DNA from: Pseudomonadota bacterium
GTDB lineage: Bacteria > Myxococcota_A > Bradymonadia > Bradymonadales > GCA-2716585
NCBI GenBank assembly: GCA_005804885.1
Contig: SYOX01000212.1
Location: forward strand, 1-64,000
Reading direction: 5' to 3'
DNA: 64,000 nucleotides
Below, one piece after another: positions 36,701 through 44,909 of this stretch; position 1 is the stretch's first letter, and the number at the start of each line of letters is the position of its first letter. Below the pieces are notes generated by a model. That model was not told where the DNA came from. It searched no databases and saw only the letters and a program-made list of their open reading frames with translations. The translations under genes were made by a program, and so were the position numbers.

Positions 36701-39700
36701 CACCGAGGCCATCCTCCCCGACGGCGACACGTCCATCGCCGACGACCAGCGCTTCCGCCAGACCTTCGACCCCTCCGGCTTGACCCCCCGCACCCTCGAA
36801 TACCTCCTCAAGGACCCCGACGGGGCCCCCTACCGCCTCCGGCAGCGCCTGCGCTACGACGACGTCTGGAACCGCGTCGCCGAGGTCACCCAGTGGATCG
36901 TCGTGCGCGGCGACGAGGAGCTGACGCCAGACCACGCCGAGTCCATCGTCTATGACGAGTTCGCCCGGGTCATCGAGCGCTATTTGCCCACAGATCCCAT
37001 CGACGCTCCCAGTGAGCGGTTGACCTACGAGCTGGGCGACCCGATCAGCCGCGTCATCACCGAGCGCCGGACCGAGCGCGCCGGAGACTTCGATCAGGTC
37101 TCCGTGCGCTGCTTTGACGGCTTCGGCCGCCTCCTCCAGGAGCGGCGACAGGTTGACGAGGACACCTGGCTCGTCAGCGGCTTCGTGCGGACCAACGCCC
37201 AGGGCCAGGTCTTCCAGTCCTGGGGCCGCTACGAGGGCGACGACGGCGCCTGCGACACCACGCCGCCGGTCGGGGTGCCCCTCCAGGAGGTCGCCCTCGA
37301 CGCGCTCAGGCGTCCCCTGCGCTCGACGCTCATCGCCGGGGGCGTCCGGCGGACGCGCCGCTTCGAGTACCACCCCCTGCACACCCTCCAGTACGATCCC
37401 GAGGACTCCGATCCGGCCAGCCCGCACTTCGACACCCCCACGCGCGTCGACTTCGACGGCCTCGGCCGCACGAGCGCCGTCCACCGGAGCTTGCGGCCAG
37501 GCGAGGCCATCACCACCGCCCACACCTACGACGCGCTCAACCGCTATCGGGGCCCGATCGATCCCCAGGGCAATGCGACGATCCAGACCTACGATCTGGC
37601 CGGGCGCCTCGTGGCCGTCGACGATCCCGATCGGGGCCTGGTGCAGATCGAGCACGACGACGCCGGGCGGCCCGTGCGCCGCACCGACGCCCTCGGGCTG
37701 ACCATCCGCTCCGAGTACGACGCGCTCGGTCGGCTGACGGCCACCTGGGACGAGGCCAACCCCGAGCGATCCCGGATCAACCACCGCTACGACCTGCCGG
37801 CCTCCTGCCCCGCCTCGCTCTGCGCCAACACGGCCAACAAGCTCGTCGAGTCCGACTTCCCCGTCGAGGGCGCGCGGCGAGGCGTCTACTGGCGCGGCTA
37901 CGACGTCCACGAGAACAGGGTCTTCATGTCCCGCCAGCTCCTCGACCAGCGCTTCGACTTCACCTGGACCTTCGACAACAGCGGCGACATGATCGCGCGG
38001 ACCTTCCCCGACGGCCGCGCGCTGACCTTCGACCGCGACAAGGCCCAGCGCCTCCAGGCCATCCCCGGCGTCATCGACGCGATCGGCTTCGACGCGGCCT
38101 CTCGCCCTGACTCCATCCAGGCGGCCAACGGCGTCGTCGAAGGCTTCGAGTTTGACGACGAGGATCGCCTGCGCGCCATCGAGGTCACCGACCCACGTGA
38201 CGCGCTGATCGCCGCCCGGCGCCTGACCCTCGACGGCGTCGGCAACATCCTCGAGGTGGTCGACGGCGCGGCCCGGCCCGGCGCCCCCTCCGCCAACGTG
38301 ACCTACCGCGTCGACGCCCTCTACCGCCTCATCGGCGCGCACCTCGACGCCGGAAGGGCCAGCATCGACGAGGAGATCACCTTCGCCTACGACAGCATCG
38401 ACAACATGACCCTGAAGTCTTCAAGCCAGGGCCAGGACAGCCCCGATCACGTCGGGGAGATGACCTACGGCCAGGGCGCAGGGCCTCACGCGCTCACCCA
38501 GGCCGGCGATCTCGTCGTGGTCTACGACGAGATCGGCAACATGACCCAGCGCGGCTTCATCGCCATCCAGCACGACTGCTTCAGCAGGGTCGGCGATCTC
38601 TCGCGCGGCCAGGGCCTCACCCGCACCGCCTACGGCCCCGGCCAGCAGCGGATCCTCTCGGACGACGGCCGCAGCACGACCTGGACGCTCGGCGACCATT
38701 ACGAGATCCGCGACGGCGTCGCCGTCATCCACGTCGAGATCGGCGACCGCCGCGTGGCCGACCTGCGCTCGACGGCGCTGGCCGCCGAGGTCCTCTCCGA
38801 TCTGGCCCCCCTCGACGACGAGGGCCGCCCCGCCCCCGACGGCCAGATCGACGTCGCGGACGCCTTGATCGCCGCCCGCGCCGAGCGCAATGAGCTTGAC
38901 CTCGGCGGCCTGCGCCGCGACAGCGCCCAGGCCCTCCTGCGCGCCGCCGCCGAGCGCCTGCTCGTCGGCGGCGGCCAGACCACCTGGTTCCACGCCGACC
39001 ACCAGGGCAACGTCATGGCCCTGACCGACGAGCAGGGCGCCCCGATCGACGCGCGCCTCTACTACCCCTACGGCCTGCCCCGCGGCCCGCGCGGCGACAA
39101 CTCCCCCGCGGGCTTCAACAACCAGGATCAAGACGACGACTTCGGCTTCGTCCACTTCGACGCCCGCCTCCTCGACCCTCTCCTGGGCCGCTGGATCTCC
39201 CCCGATCCCCTCTTCCAGAGCCACGAAGGCCCCCACGCCCTCCACCCCGCCGAGGCCACCTCGGCCTACGCCGCGATGAACAACAACCCGGCCACCTTCC
39301 GCGATCAGGACGGCCAGTCCGTCACCCCCACCGCCTCGCTCTCCGGCCTCGACGCCGCCCTCAACAAGCTCTCCTACAAGGGCGCCGGGATCGGCCTGGC
39401 GCTCGCCGGCGCCGCCTTCGACGACGACCAGGACGCCGAGGCCCGCGCCTCCACCCCCGACGGCCGCTCCCTCCACCGCTTCGACGTCAACCTGCACGCC
39501 TTCTCCAGCGCCTCGCGCGGCGGCATCCCCGGCTACCTCACCGCAGGCGCCGACCGCGTCGCCGACCTCGGCGCCCTGGCCCACTCCACCCCCACCTTCC
39601 TGACCCTCCTGGGCAGCAATGGCGTCTCCGGCCAGCAGCGACTCGCCGCGCGCCAGATCGTCACCTCCGCCTCCAACCTCTCCATCAGCCTCTCGACCCT

Positions 39701-40061
39701 CGGCGCGCTCTCCGCCTCCCCCAACCACGCCGCCCTCCCCCTGGCCGCGCTGGGCGCCTCGCCCCCCTCCCCCGGCCTCATCGCCAACGGCCTGACCCAC
39801 CACGACGCCCTCAACGCCATCCTCGGCGGCCTCAGCAAGCTCTCCGCCGCCGACAGCCGCAGCGCCCGATCCGCCACCCAGTCGCTCGCCCAGCTCGGCA
39901 TCCCCGCAGGCGCAGAGCTCCAGCGCGCCTTCGGCCCCAGCACCCAGCCCATCTCCTCCTCCCTCGATCAGACGCGCGCCCACAACAGCGCCCTCGGCGC
40001 CGCCAAGGGCGCCGCCACCGGCGCCTCCGCGCGGCGCGCCCAGACCTCCAACACCCCTTGA
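33762..40061 (+). CDS. Rhs/SpvB-like giant toxin-type protein
   Basis: A 2099-residue protein with a signal peptide (MISKIRLVHALAASIALAVI, ending APHAQ). It opens with an SpvB-type domain (about 35-350: GSLEGVGENVDIDPNMGLMS, YTDADRFAADGS), followed by FG-GAP/VCBS repeats (VDINGDALPD, LDVNGDGFTD; about 360-650), a TcdB middle-type part (660-830), and YD/RHS repeats to about 1790 (YDALGRLTATWDE, YDEIGNMTQRG). The RHS core end is near 1809 (DPLLGRWISPDPL). About 250 residues of unlike sequence follow, where Rhs proteins usually carry a toxin tip. I recognise no toxin domain there, and the next gene is not an evident immunity gene. A dockerin-like DGQIDVADALIAARAERN (about 1690) interrupts the repeats. 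Possibly a surface or interbacterial effector. Confidence 0.9.
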   Translation: MISKIRLVHALAASIALAVIAAPRSAPHAQTGVSSDRVSLPEGPGSLEGVGENVDIDPNMGLMSYHIPIEVPEGFPGLTPALSLTYSSAGGNSVVGVGWELHAPFIERTSNRGLPRYTDADRFAADGSAQLVRLPGTNPPTFRARHEGGFVRYTWLDRGAGDEGFWKAEWPDGRVGTFGADSNGAAVPEARVSGPRGTFRYHLVEIVDVWGHRLRYDHRKSGNVALLSRVEWAHDDAQRARFAVELDYEGRSDVASDARAGFEERLSERLSGIRVFNNTEGRTLIQRYALNYEDFATSNGVSRLARFERFGANGGLHPAALDFTYSRALGGVCQEEGCERPYLVDMGRLGVNLLGGAVTLVDINGDALPDVIDTTGIGPHRLFINIFRGPRDQSFAPGVFSAVGRGNNHPLRAGNVQLLDVNGDGFTDMLNTLTGQVLANRGTGDWIVGDDEEVGALPDLAGDFDPADGDLRTIRFLDYDNDKRIDIIKSIGAGLGNVTTVFRNTPDGFVIDPDTENIGLGFDSDRLDLADVNGDGLLDPCRLGLGELTYQLNLGLGRWGELVTIEGLPFDEDTLRFVEIEDLNNDGRADLVVVLGGEVRYAMGRDASTFDAPVVLNGQTLGFSIPERDDTTSVLFADMNGSGSTDIVWVDLAGDVSYLELFPVQPHLLAKIQNNLGMIQEIAYGTSVEQAARDANEGRPWIHELPHAMRLVTRVDVYDTLNDLHEITELRYRDGFYDGLEKSFRGYQRVETTSPGDASIEAGRTRLEFDVGDQDAYRAGLRLSQEVFSNDRLLQQTSAEFADCPVDEVPDEGLDFPVRFICQRSLQNVVLEGGGPDQQATSRQDFDYDGFGNLTRIAQRGVVSVGQGQGCAPCQRAPDVFGAPCGPQCLGDELFTEIERVSPANTGGRWILNRPSRVRQYGQEGGDAHEKIIRYDGAPFVGLPEGQLTRGAPTRVQVKRDEGGDLIDELRHAIDDHGRVTEAILPDGDTSIADDQRFRQTFDPSGLTPRTLEYLLKDPDGAPYRLRQRLRYDDVWNRVAEVTQWIVVRGDEELTPDHAESIVYDEFARVIERYLPTDPIDAPSERLTYELGDPISRVITERRTERAGDFDQVSVRCFDGFGRLLQERRQVDEDTWLVSGFVRTNAQGQVFQSWGRYEGDDGACDTTPPVGVPLQEVALDALRRPLRSTLIAGGVRRTRRFEYHPLHTLQYDPEDSDPASPHFDTPTRVDFDGLGRTSAVHRSLRPGEAITTAHTYDALNRYRGPIDPQGNATIQTYDLAGRLVAVDDPDRGLVQIEHDDAGRPVRRTDALGLTIRSEYDALGRLTATWDEANPERSRINHRYDLPASCPASLCANTANKLVESDFPVEGARRGVYWRGYDVHENRVFMSRQLLDQRFDFTWTFDNSGDMIARTFPDGRALTFDRDKAQRLQAIPGVIDAIGFDAASRPDSIQAANGVVEGFEFDDEDRLRAIEVTDPRDALIAARRLTLDGVGNILEVVDGAARPGAPSANVTYRVDALYRLIGAHLDAGRASIDEEITFAYDSIDNMTLKSSSQGQDSPDHVGEMTYGQGAGPHALTQAGDLVVVYDEIGNMTQRGFIAIQHDCFSRVGDLSRGQGLTRTAYGPGQQRILSDDGRSTTWTLGDHYEIRDGVAVIHVEIGDRRVADLRSTALAAEVLSDLAPLDDEGRPAPDGQIDVADALIAARAERNELDLGGLRRDSAQALLRAAAERLLVGGGQTTWFHADHQGNVMALTDEQGAPIDARLYYPYGLPRGPRGDNSPAGFNNQDQDDDFGFVHFDARLLDPLLGRWISPDPLFQSHEGPHALHPAEATSAYAAMNNNPATFRDQDGQSVTPTASLSGLDAALNKLSYKGAGIGLALAGAAFDDDQDAEARASTPDGRSLHRFDVNLHAFSSASRGGIPGYLTAGADRVADLGALAHSTPTFLTLLGSNGVSGQQRLAARQIVTSASNLSISLSTLGALSASPNHAALPLAALGASPPSPGLIANGLTHHDALNAILGGLSKLSAADSRSARSATQSLAQLGIPAGAELQRAFGPSTQPISSSLDQTRAHNSALGAAKGAATGASARRAQTSNTP

Positions 40062-40229
40062 AGCCGACCCAGCGGTCGCCTTGACCACCACGCCCTCTCC
40101 CCACACACCCTCCAAGGACGTCCCCCAGTCGGCGCCCGTCCTCCGACCCTAGCGACGATAACTCCTTCCACCATCAACGCTTTTTCTTGAAATGGTCGCG
40201 AGCTGCGGCGACGAGATCACTGGGACAGA

Positions 40230-40258
40230 TTGACGCCGCGATCGACGGTGTGTATGGC
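40230..40258 (+). promoter_or_regulatory. possible sigma70-type promoter
   Basis: TTGACG at 40230-40235, a 17-bp spacer, and TATGGC at 40253-40258, 74 bp before the agmatinase-family start at 40332. A reasonable position, but the -10 is only half conserved. Confidence 0.35.
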
Positions 40259-40331
40259 CACACGGGCAGGGTCGTTGCGCTCCGATCTTCGACCCGCTTT
40301 GAGATCCCCCGGGAACAAGGGCGAGAGACAC

Positions 40332-41402
40332 ATGAACCCCAACCCAACAAACCCCGATCCATCCTCCAAGGAGGCCCTGGCCGCCTCCCTCGTCATCGAC
40401 GGCCCTGGCTTGATCGACGGCGGCCTCTTCGGGCTGCCCTTCAGCGCGGCGCAGTCCGACCTCGTGCTGCTGCCGGTGCCGTGGGACGTGACGACCTCCT
40501 ACAGGCCGGGGACGGCCGAGGGGCCGCGGCTGATCCTCGAGGCGTCGACGCAGATCGACCTCTGGGATCGGGACGTGCCGGAGGCGTGGCGGCGCGGGAT
40601 CCACATGCTGCCGATCGACGCCGCGATCCAGGCGAGGTCCACGGCGCTCAGAGCCGTCGCCGAGGGGCAGATCGAAGCCCAGGAGCGCGGCGAGGCGCCT
40701 GATCCGGCGGCGCTGGCCGAGGTCAACGCGGGGTGCGAGGCGCTCCACGAGCTCATCGAGGCCTGCGCCGCAGAGCTGCTGGACGCGCACCCGCACGTCG
40801 GGCTGGTCGGCGGCGATCACAGCACGCCGTTGGGGTTTCTGCGGGCGCTTGCGCGGCGCCATGAGGGCTTCGGGGTGTTGCAGATCGACGCGCACGCGGA
40901 TCTGAGGCCGGGCTATGAGGGCTTTGCGACCTCGCACGCCTCGATCATGCACAACGCCCTGGCGCTGCCCCAGATCGCGCGGCTGGTCCAGGTCGGCGTC
41001 CGCGATCTGTGCGCGCAGGAGGTCGAGGTCATCCGGGGATCGAAGGGGCGGATCGCGTGTCACTTCGACGCGGACTTGCAGGCCGGGCGCTTCGAAGGGG
41101 CGACGTGGGCCGAGCAGGTGAGGCGGATCCTGGAGCCGCTGCCGCAGGAGGTCTACGTCAGCTTCGACATCGACGGCCTGGACCCGACCTTGTGTCCGGG
41201 GACGGGGACGCCGGTGCCGGGGGGGTTGAGCTTCGCGCAGGTCGATTACCTGCTGCGGGCTCTGGCGCGCTCGGGGCGCCGGATCATCGGCTTCGATCTC
41301 AACGAGGTCGCCAGCGGCGGGTCCGAGTGGGACGCCATCGTCGGCGCGCGGGCGCTGTGGCTGCTCTCGATCGCCACCTTCCTGTCAGCGCCCGCGACCT
41401 GA
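40332..41402 (+). CDS. agmatinase/arginase family ureohydrolase
   Basis: A 356-residue protein with the binuclear Mn motifs of ureohydrolases: GGDHST, DAHADLRP, SFDIDGLDP and the terminal FDLNEV. The N-terminal 100 residues (VLLPVPWDVTTSYRPGTAEG, ILEASTQIDLWDRDVP) are as in agmatinase-like and guanidino-hydrolase members and differ from arginase proper. It would cleave a guanidino group to urea plus an amine (agmatine to putrescine is the commonest reaction); the substrate is not decided by the sequence seen. An upstream in-frame region of 34 residues lacks homology and is excluded. It may be read with the SRPBCC-like gene 103 bp downstream. Confidence 0.9.
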   Translation: MNPNPTNPDPSSKEALAASLVIDGPGLIDGGLFGLPFSAAQSDLVLLPVPWDVTTSYRPGTAEGPRLILEASTQIDLWDRDVPEAWRRGIHMLPIDAAIQARSTALRAVAEGQIEAQERGEAPDPAALAEVNAGCEALHELIEACAAELLDAHPHVGLVGGDHSTPLGFLRALARRHEGFGVLQIDAHADLRPGYEGFATSHASIMHNALALPQIARLVQVGVRDLCAQEVEVIRGSKGRIACHFDADLQAGRFEGATWAEQVRRILEPLPQEVYVSFDIDGLDPTLCPGTGTPVPGGLSFAQVDYLLRALARSGRRIIGFDLNEVASGGSEWDAIVGARALWLLSIATFLSAPAT

Positions 41403-41505
41403 CGCGCGGGAGGCCGAGAAAAACAGGGCGTCGCTCGATTGGCCCTTGATCCAGAGGCCCGCCCTCGGTTCTATTCGGTGCGAAGATCTGCAACCAGGAG
41501 GGAGC

Positions 41506-42102
41506 GTGGAGCACACCGCATTCGTCGAGCGCGTCTTGAAGCATCTGCCGTCGACCTCGCCGGGCGACTTCCACTTCACGAGCTGGGAGCACGCCGGCCG
41601 GCCCACGCGCGAGGGATTCGGGCTGATGCCCATCGCGGGGGTGGACCCTGCCAGGGTCATCGACGCCGTCATGGACGTAGATCACTACCTGGGCAACATC
41701 GAGCACGTCTCGGAGTGCCGCTCCATCAAGGACGCGCGCTTCAAGGCCCCTGAGAGCGTGCGCTTCTACCAGAAGGTCGACATCCCCCTGCTGGGCTCGG
41801 TCCACCACGAGCTCGTCCTGCACCGCCTCGGCACCCACAAGGGCTACGAGGTGGCCGCGTGGCACATCCTCGGCCCCGAGACTGCGGCGCTGTCGTCCAA
41901 GGTCGGCCTGAGGAGCGATTACAACCACGGCGCGTGGCTGGCGGCCCACGGGGTCCTCGGCTACGCCCTGGGATCGGCGCCGAAGCGGGACGACGTCGGG
42001 ATGCTCAAGTGGAAGGCGATGACCACGGGCGCCGACGCCGCCGCCTCCCGCGTCCTCAAGGCCAACGTCGAGGGCATGGCCCGCTGGGCCAGACGCCGCT
42101 GA
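41506..42102 (+). CDS. SRPBCC/START-like protein, probable
   Basis: A 198-residue protein starting at GTG with GGAGGG upstream (VEHTAFVERVLKHLPSTSPG). The sequence FGLMPIAGVDPARVIDAVMD, followed by VDHYLGNIEHVSECRSIKDA, has the helix then strand order of a polyketide-cyclase/START-type ligand-binding cup. FYQKVDIPLLGSVHHELVL and TGADAAASRVLKANVEG continue it, with the last long helix closing the cup. Such proteins bind lipids or other hydrophobic molecules. The family is inferred from pattern only. Type A element 3 begins eight bases after the stop. Confidence 0.6.
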   Translation: MEHTAFVERVLKHLPSTSPGDFHFTSWEHAGRPTREGFGLMPIAGVDPARVIDAVMDVDHYLGNIEHVSECRSIKDARFKAPESVRFYQKVDIPLLGSVHHELVLHRLGTHKGYEVAAWHILGPETAALSSKVGLRSDYNHGAWLAAHGVLGYALGSAPKRDDVGMLKWKAMTTGADAAASRVLKANVEGMARWARRR

Positions 42103-42109
42103 CCCCCAG

Positions 42110-43015
42110 TTCAAAGTCGACTTCGTGGACGGGCACGTCGAGATCGGCGATTCGACTTCGTTGACGCACGCGCCGAGATCGTCGAATCAGCAGAGATGAC
42201 GGACACTTCGAGATCGGCGAGTCGACTTCGTTGACGGTCACAAGACCCCGTCGGGAACAATCGAGATCATCGAGTCGACTTCGTTGACGGACAAGGGGAG
42301 ATTGGCGAGTCGACTTCGATGACACGCACGTCGAGATCGGCGGGTCGCCTTCGTTGACGGGCACGTCGGGATCAACGAGTCGACTTCGTTGAGGCACACG
42401 TCGAGATCAACGAGTCGACTCCGATGATGAGATCCGCACGTTGACGGTCCACCCGGGCTTGCTTGGCGACCCTTCGGGCCGCCATCGCCGCCCGGGCCTT
42501 GGGTTTTGTCCAGGGTCGCCCCGCCATCCGGCGGGGCTGGCGACGGGGCGTCAGCATATGTGGGGCGTGTCACCCGTGTTGACCTCACAGGATATGGAAA
42601 GGGGCTCAGAAGCAGACATCGCACGGTCCTGAGAGGGTCTGTCCCCGGAAGGTTGACGCCCCCTGGCCAGCCCCGCCCGAGGGCGGGGCGACCCTGGACA
42701 AAACCCAAGGCCCGGGCGCGAGCCCGGGTGGACCGTCAACGTGCAGAGCTCACCAACGAAGTCGACTCGTTGATCTCGACGTGCCCGTCAACGAAGTCGA
42801 CTCGCCGATCTCCCCTTGTCCGTCAACGAAGTCGACTCGATGATCTCGACGTGACCGTCAACGAAGTCGACTCGATGATCTCGACGTGACCGTCAACGAA
42901 GTCGACTCGCCGATCTCTCCCTGCCCGTCATCGAAGTCGACTCGCCGATCTCGACTTGCCCATCAACGAAGTCGACTCGCCGATCTCGACGTGTCCTTCG
43001 TCGAAGTCGACCCAT
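42110..43015. repeat. type A composite palindromic element, copy A3
   Basis: Left array 42110-42425: about nine minus-oriented units, one of them heavily decayed and one 53 bp long. Central module 42430-42750 with arms as in A1, but the outer hairpin of the left arm has a 27-bp insertion exactly in its loop, leaving the CCCGGGC/GCCCGGG stem intact. The core is oriented as in A2, opposite to A1 and A4. Right array 42755-43015: seven plus units at strict 35-bp spacing (AACGAAGTCGACTCG...), and a decayed last one. It lies between convergent genes (stops at 42102 and 43033). Confidence 0.9.
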
Positions 43016-43032
43016 CGCCCCTTCGAAGCTCT

Positions 43033-43884
43033 TCACCCGAAGGTGTTCTTGAGGACCAGGGAGAGGCGCTCGCACATCGCCGACGCGCCGGGCTCGCCGT
43101 AGTAGAGATCGACCTCGACGGGCTGCGGGCGGCTGCCGCTGCAGAACCAGGCCACGTCGCCCTCGACGGCCCTCCCGACCTCCACCGAGGCGCCCAGCGG
43201 GAAGGTCGAGGCCGCCGCCCAGCCGCTCATCTCGCGCCCGGCCTGGATCGCGCTGAAGAGGCGCCGCCCCGTCTTGACGGCGCCCCCGGTGGCCTCGACG
43301 CGGGCCTTGACTCGGACGATCCAGTCGCCGTCGCTCCACCGAAAGACCACCGGATCGCTGAAGGTCACCCGCTGCGCCCCGCCGTCGATCGGCTCCGAGG
43401 CCCCCACCCCGCGATCCCTGGCCGCGTCGCGGGCCACGGCGACGGACCGCGACCAGACGAGGCGATCCCTGACGCGCCACGACAAGGACAGCCTCGACGG
43501 CGCAGAGGCGCTCCCGGCGCTGAACCACGCCACGATCCCGGAGGTGGACTCCCCAGGCGCCAGGATCGCGGGAGCCAGGGCCGTCGCGTCGGCCCACGGG
43601 TGCATCCCCTCGGCCAAGAAGCCCGCCGCCTCGACCTCCAGCGCGCCCTCGCCCTCGTTCAAGATCGACAGGGCCGCCTCGACGATCCAGTCCCCGTCGG
43701 TCCAGCGCCACGCGCTCACCCGCGAGAGCGACACCGAGGCGCGCGCCTCGGCCGTCGCCACGACACCGGAGGTGGAGGCGCGCAGGCGCACGACCTCCTC
43801 ACCCGAGCGCACCTCAAGCTCCGCGAGCTTGTAGCGACCCAGGATCTCTGCCAACCTGACGACGATCTCGGGATCAATAGCCAT
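43033..43884 (-). CDS. BCCP N-terminus-like protein with duplicated beta domain, unknown function
   Basis: A 283-residue protein. Residues 1-37 (MAIDPEIVVRLAEILGRYKL, then AELEVRSGEEVVRLRAS) match the N-terminal segment of biotin carboxyl carrier proteins (L..LIELL...L.ELE...G...VRLR). No biotinyl domain follows and there is no MKM. Instead, two related beta-rich domains: about 50-160 and about 165-283, both opening with [RF]W[TS]DGDWIV and ending in a WF-S-GS strand (AWFSAGSASAP, AWFCSGSRPQP). It is divergent from the glycosidase gene, 41 bp between starts. I do not know the function. The N-terminal piece suggests contact with an acyl-CoA carboxylase or with other BCCP partners. Confidence 0.65.
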   Translation of the reverse strand: MAIDPEIVVRLAEILGRYKLAELEVRSGEEVVRLRASTSGVVATAEARASVSLSRVSAWRWTDGDWIVEAALSILNEGEGALEVEAAGFLAEGMHPWADATALAPAILAPGESTSGIVAWFSAGSASAPSRLSLSWRVRDRLVWSRSVAVARDAARDRGVGASEPIDGGAQRVTFSDPVVFRWSDGDWIVRVKARVEATGGAVKTGRRLFSAIQAGREMSGWAAASTFPLGASVEVGRAVEGDVAWFCSGSRPQPVEVDLYYGEPGASAMCERLSLVLKNTFG

Positions 43885-43925
43885 CCTATCCCCCTGATTT
43901 CTCTTGAGATGATCTCCTGACGAGC

Positions 43926-44909
43926 GTGAACCAATCTACCACAGACGCCGCCGCGAGCCACCCCCGACGACGGGCGCGCCGCGCCATCCTCGCAGGGCTC
44001 GCCGCCCTCGCGGCGCCCCTCGCGGCGGCGGCGACCTTCGCGGCCTGGTTCAACCTGCGGCCGCCGCCCGAGGGGCTGGAGGTGTCGCTGGGCGCGGGCG
44101 CCACCTACAGCAGGACCGTGTCCGTCGAGCCGCTGGCCGTCGTCCATGAGGTCCGCGTCGAGTTGGGCACTCCGGGGCTTGAGTTCCTGGTCACGCCGTC
44201 AGACCGAAGCGGCGGGCGCGCGCTGCGGGCGGCGACCACGTCCGCCTTCGCGCGGAGGTACGATCTGGATGTCGCCATCAACGGCGACTTCTTCGATCCC
44301 TGGCACTCCAATGGCCCGCTGGACTACTACCCCCACGAGGGCGACCCCGTCGACGTCCAGGGCCTCGCGATCTCCAACGGGCTTCGCTACGGCGAGCCGG
44401 GGCAGGACTCCAGAGCGCTCTTCGTGTCGTGCGCGGGCGCGGTGGGCTTCGAGGCGCCCGAGGAGACATGTCAGGCGATCTCGGGCTGGCCGCTGCTGAC
44501 GGGGGGTCTGATCAACACCCGCGACCACGACGCGAGGCACCCCAGGAGCGCCCTCTGCCTCGACGCCGCCCGGCGGTGGCTCGGGATCTTCGTGGTCGAC
44601 GGGCGGCAGGCGCGCTACAGCCAGGGGATGACGCTGGCGGAGCTGGGCCGGCACCTGGCGGCGCGGGGCTGTTGGGACGCGATCAACCTCGACGGCGGCG
44701 GCTCCAGCGTCCTCGTGCTGCGGATGGACGGCGAGATCAAGGCGGTCAGCTCGCCCATCCACACCCGCCTCCCAGGGCGGGAGCGCCCCGTGGCCAACCA
44801 CCTCGGGCTGAGACTCCCGCGCGGCCAGACCAGGGCCGGCGAGGGCCTTGAATCTGAGGCCATTTCGGATACATTCCCCGCGCAGACCCGAAGCGGAGCA
44901 AGCCGATGA
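43926..44909 (+). CDS. phosphodiester glycosidase family (NAGPA/DUF2233-like) protein
   Basis: A 327-residue protein starting at GTG. An Arg-rich n-region followed by a long hydrophobic segment (AILAGLAALAAPLAAAATFA) predicts a signal anchor, perhaps Tat-like (RRRARRA). The domain has the family hallmarks: INGDFFDPW, GRQARYSQGMTL, INLDGGGSSVLVLR and a final RPVANHLGL, as in bacterial members related to the N-acetylglucosamine-1-phosphodiester hydrolase. It would cleave a sugar phosphodiester outside the cytoplasm, such as in envelope glycans. The stop overlaps the next start as ATGA (44906), so both are translated together. Confidence 0.86.
   Translation: MNQSTTDAAASHPRRRARRAILAGLAALAAPLAAAATFAAWFNLRPPPEGLEVSLGAGATYSRTVSVEPLAVVHEVRVELGTPGLEFLVTPSDRSGGRALRAATTSAFARRYDLDVAINGDFFDPWHSNGPLDYYPHEGDPVDVQGLAISNGLRYGEPGQDSRALFVSCAGAVGFEAPEETCQAISGWPLLTGGLINTRDHDARHPRSALCLDAARRWLGIFVVDGRQARYSQGMTLAELGRHLAARGCWDAINLDGGGSSVLVLRMDGEIKAVSSPIHTRLPGRERPVANHLGLRLPRGQTRAGEGLESEAISDTFPAQTRSGASR

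Noticed and set aside
33732-38342. 1536-codon open frame antisense to the Rhs-like gene
   Set aside because: It is the complementary frame of a very GC-rich gene, consisting of Asp/Val/Gly/Ala repeats with no domain; the plus strand has clear SpvB and RHS motifs.
42750-43020. CRISPR array
   Set aside because: Units are 35 bp head to tail with no unique spacers, variable parts are reused at other loci, and no cas gene is in the window.
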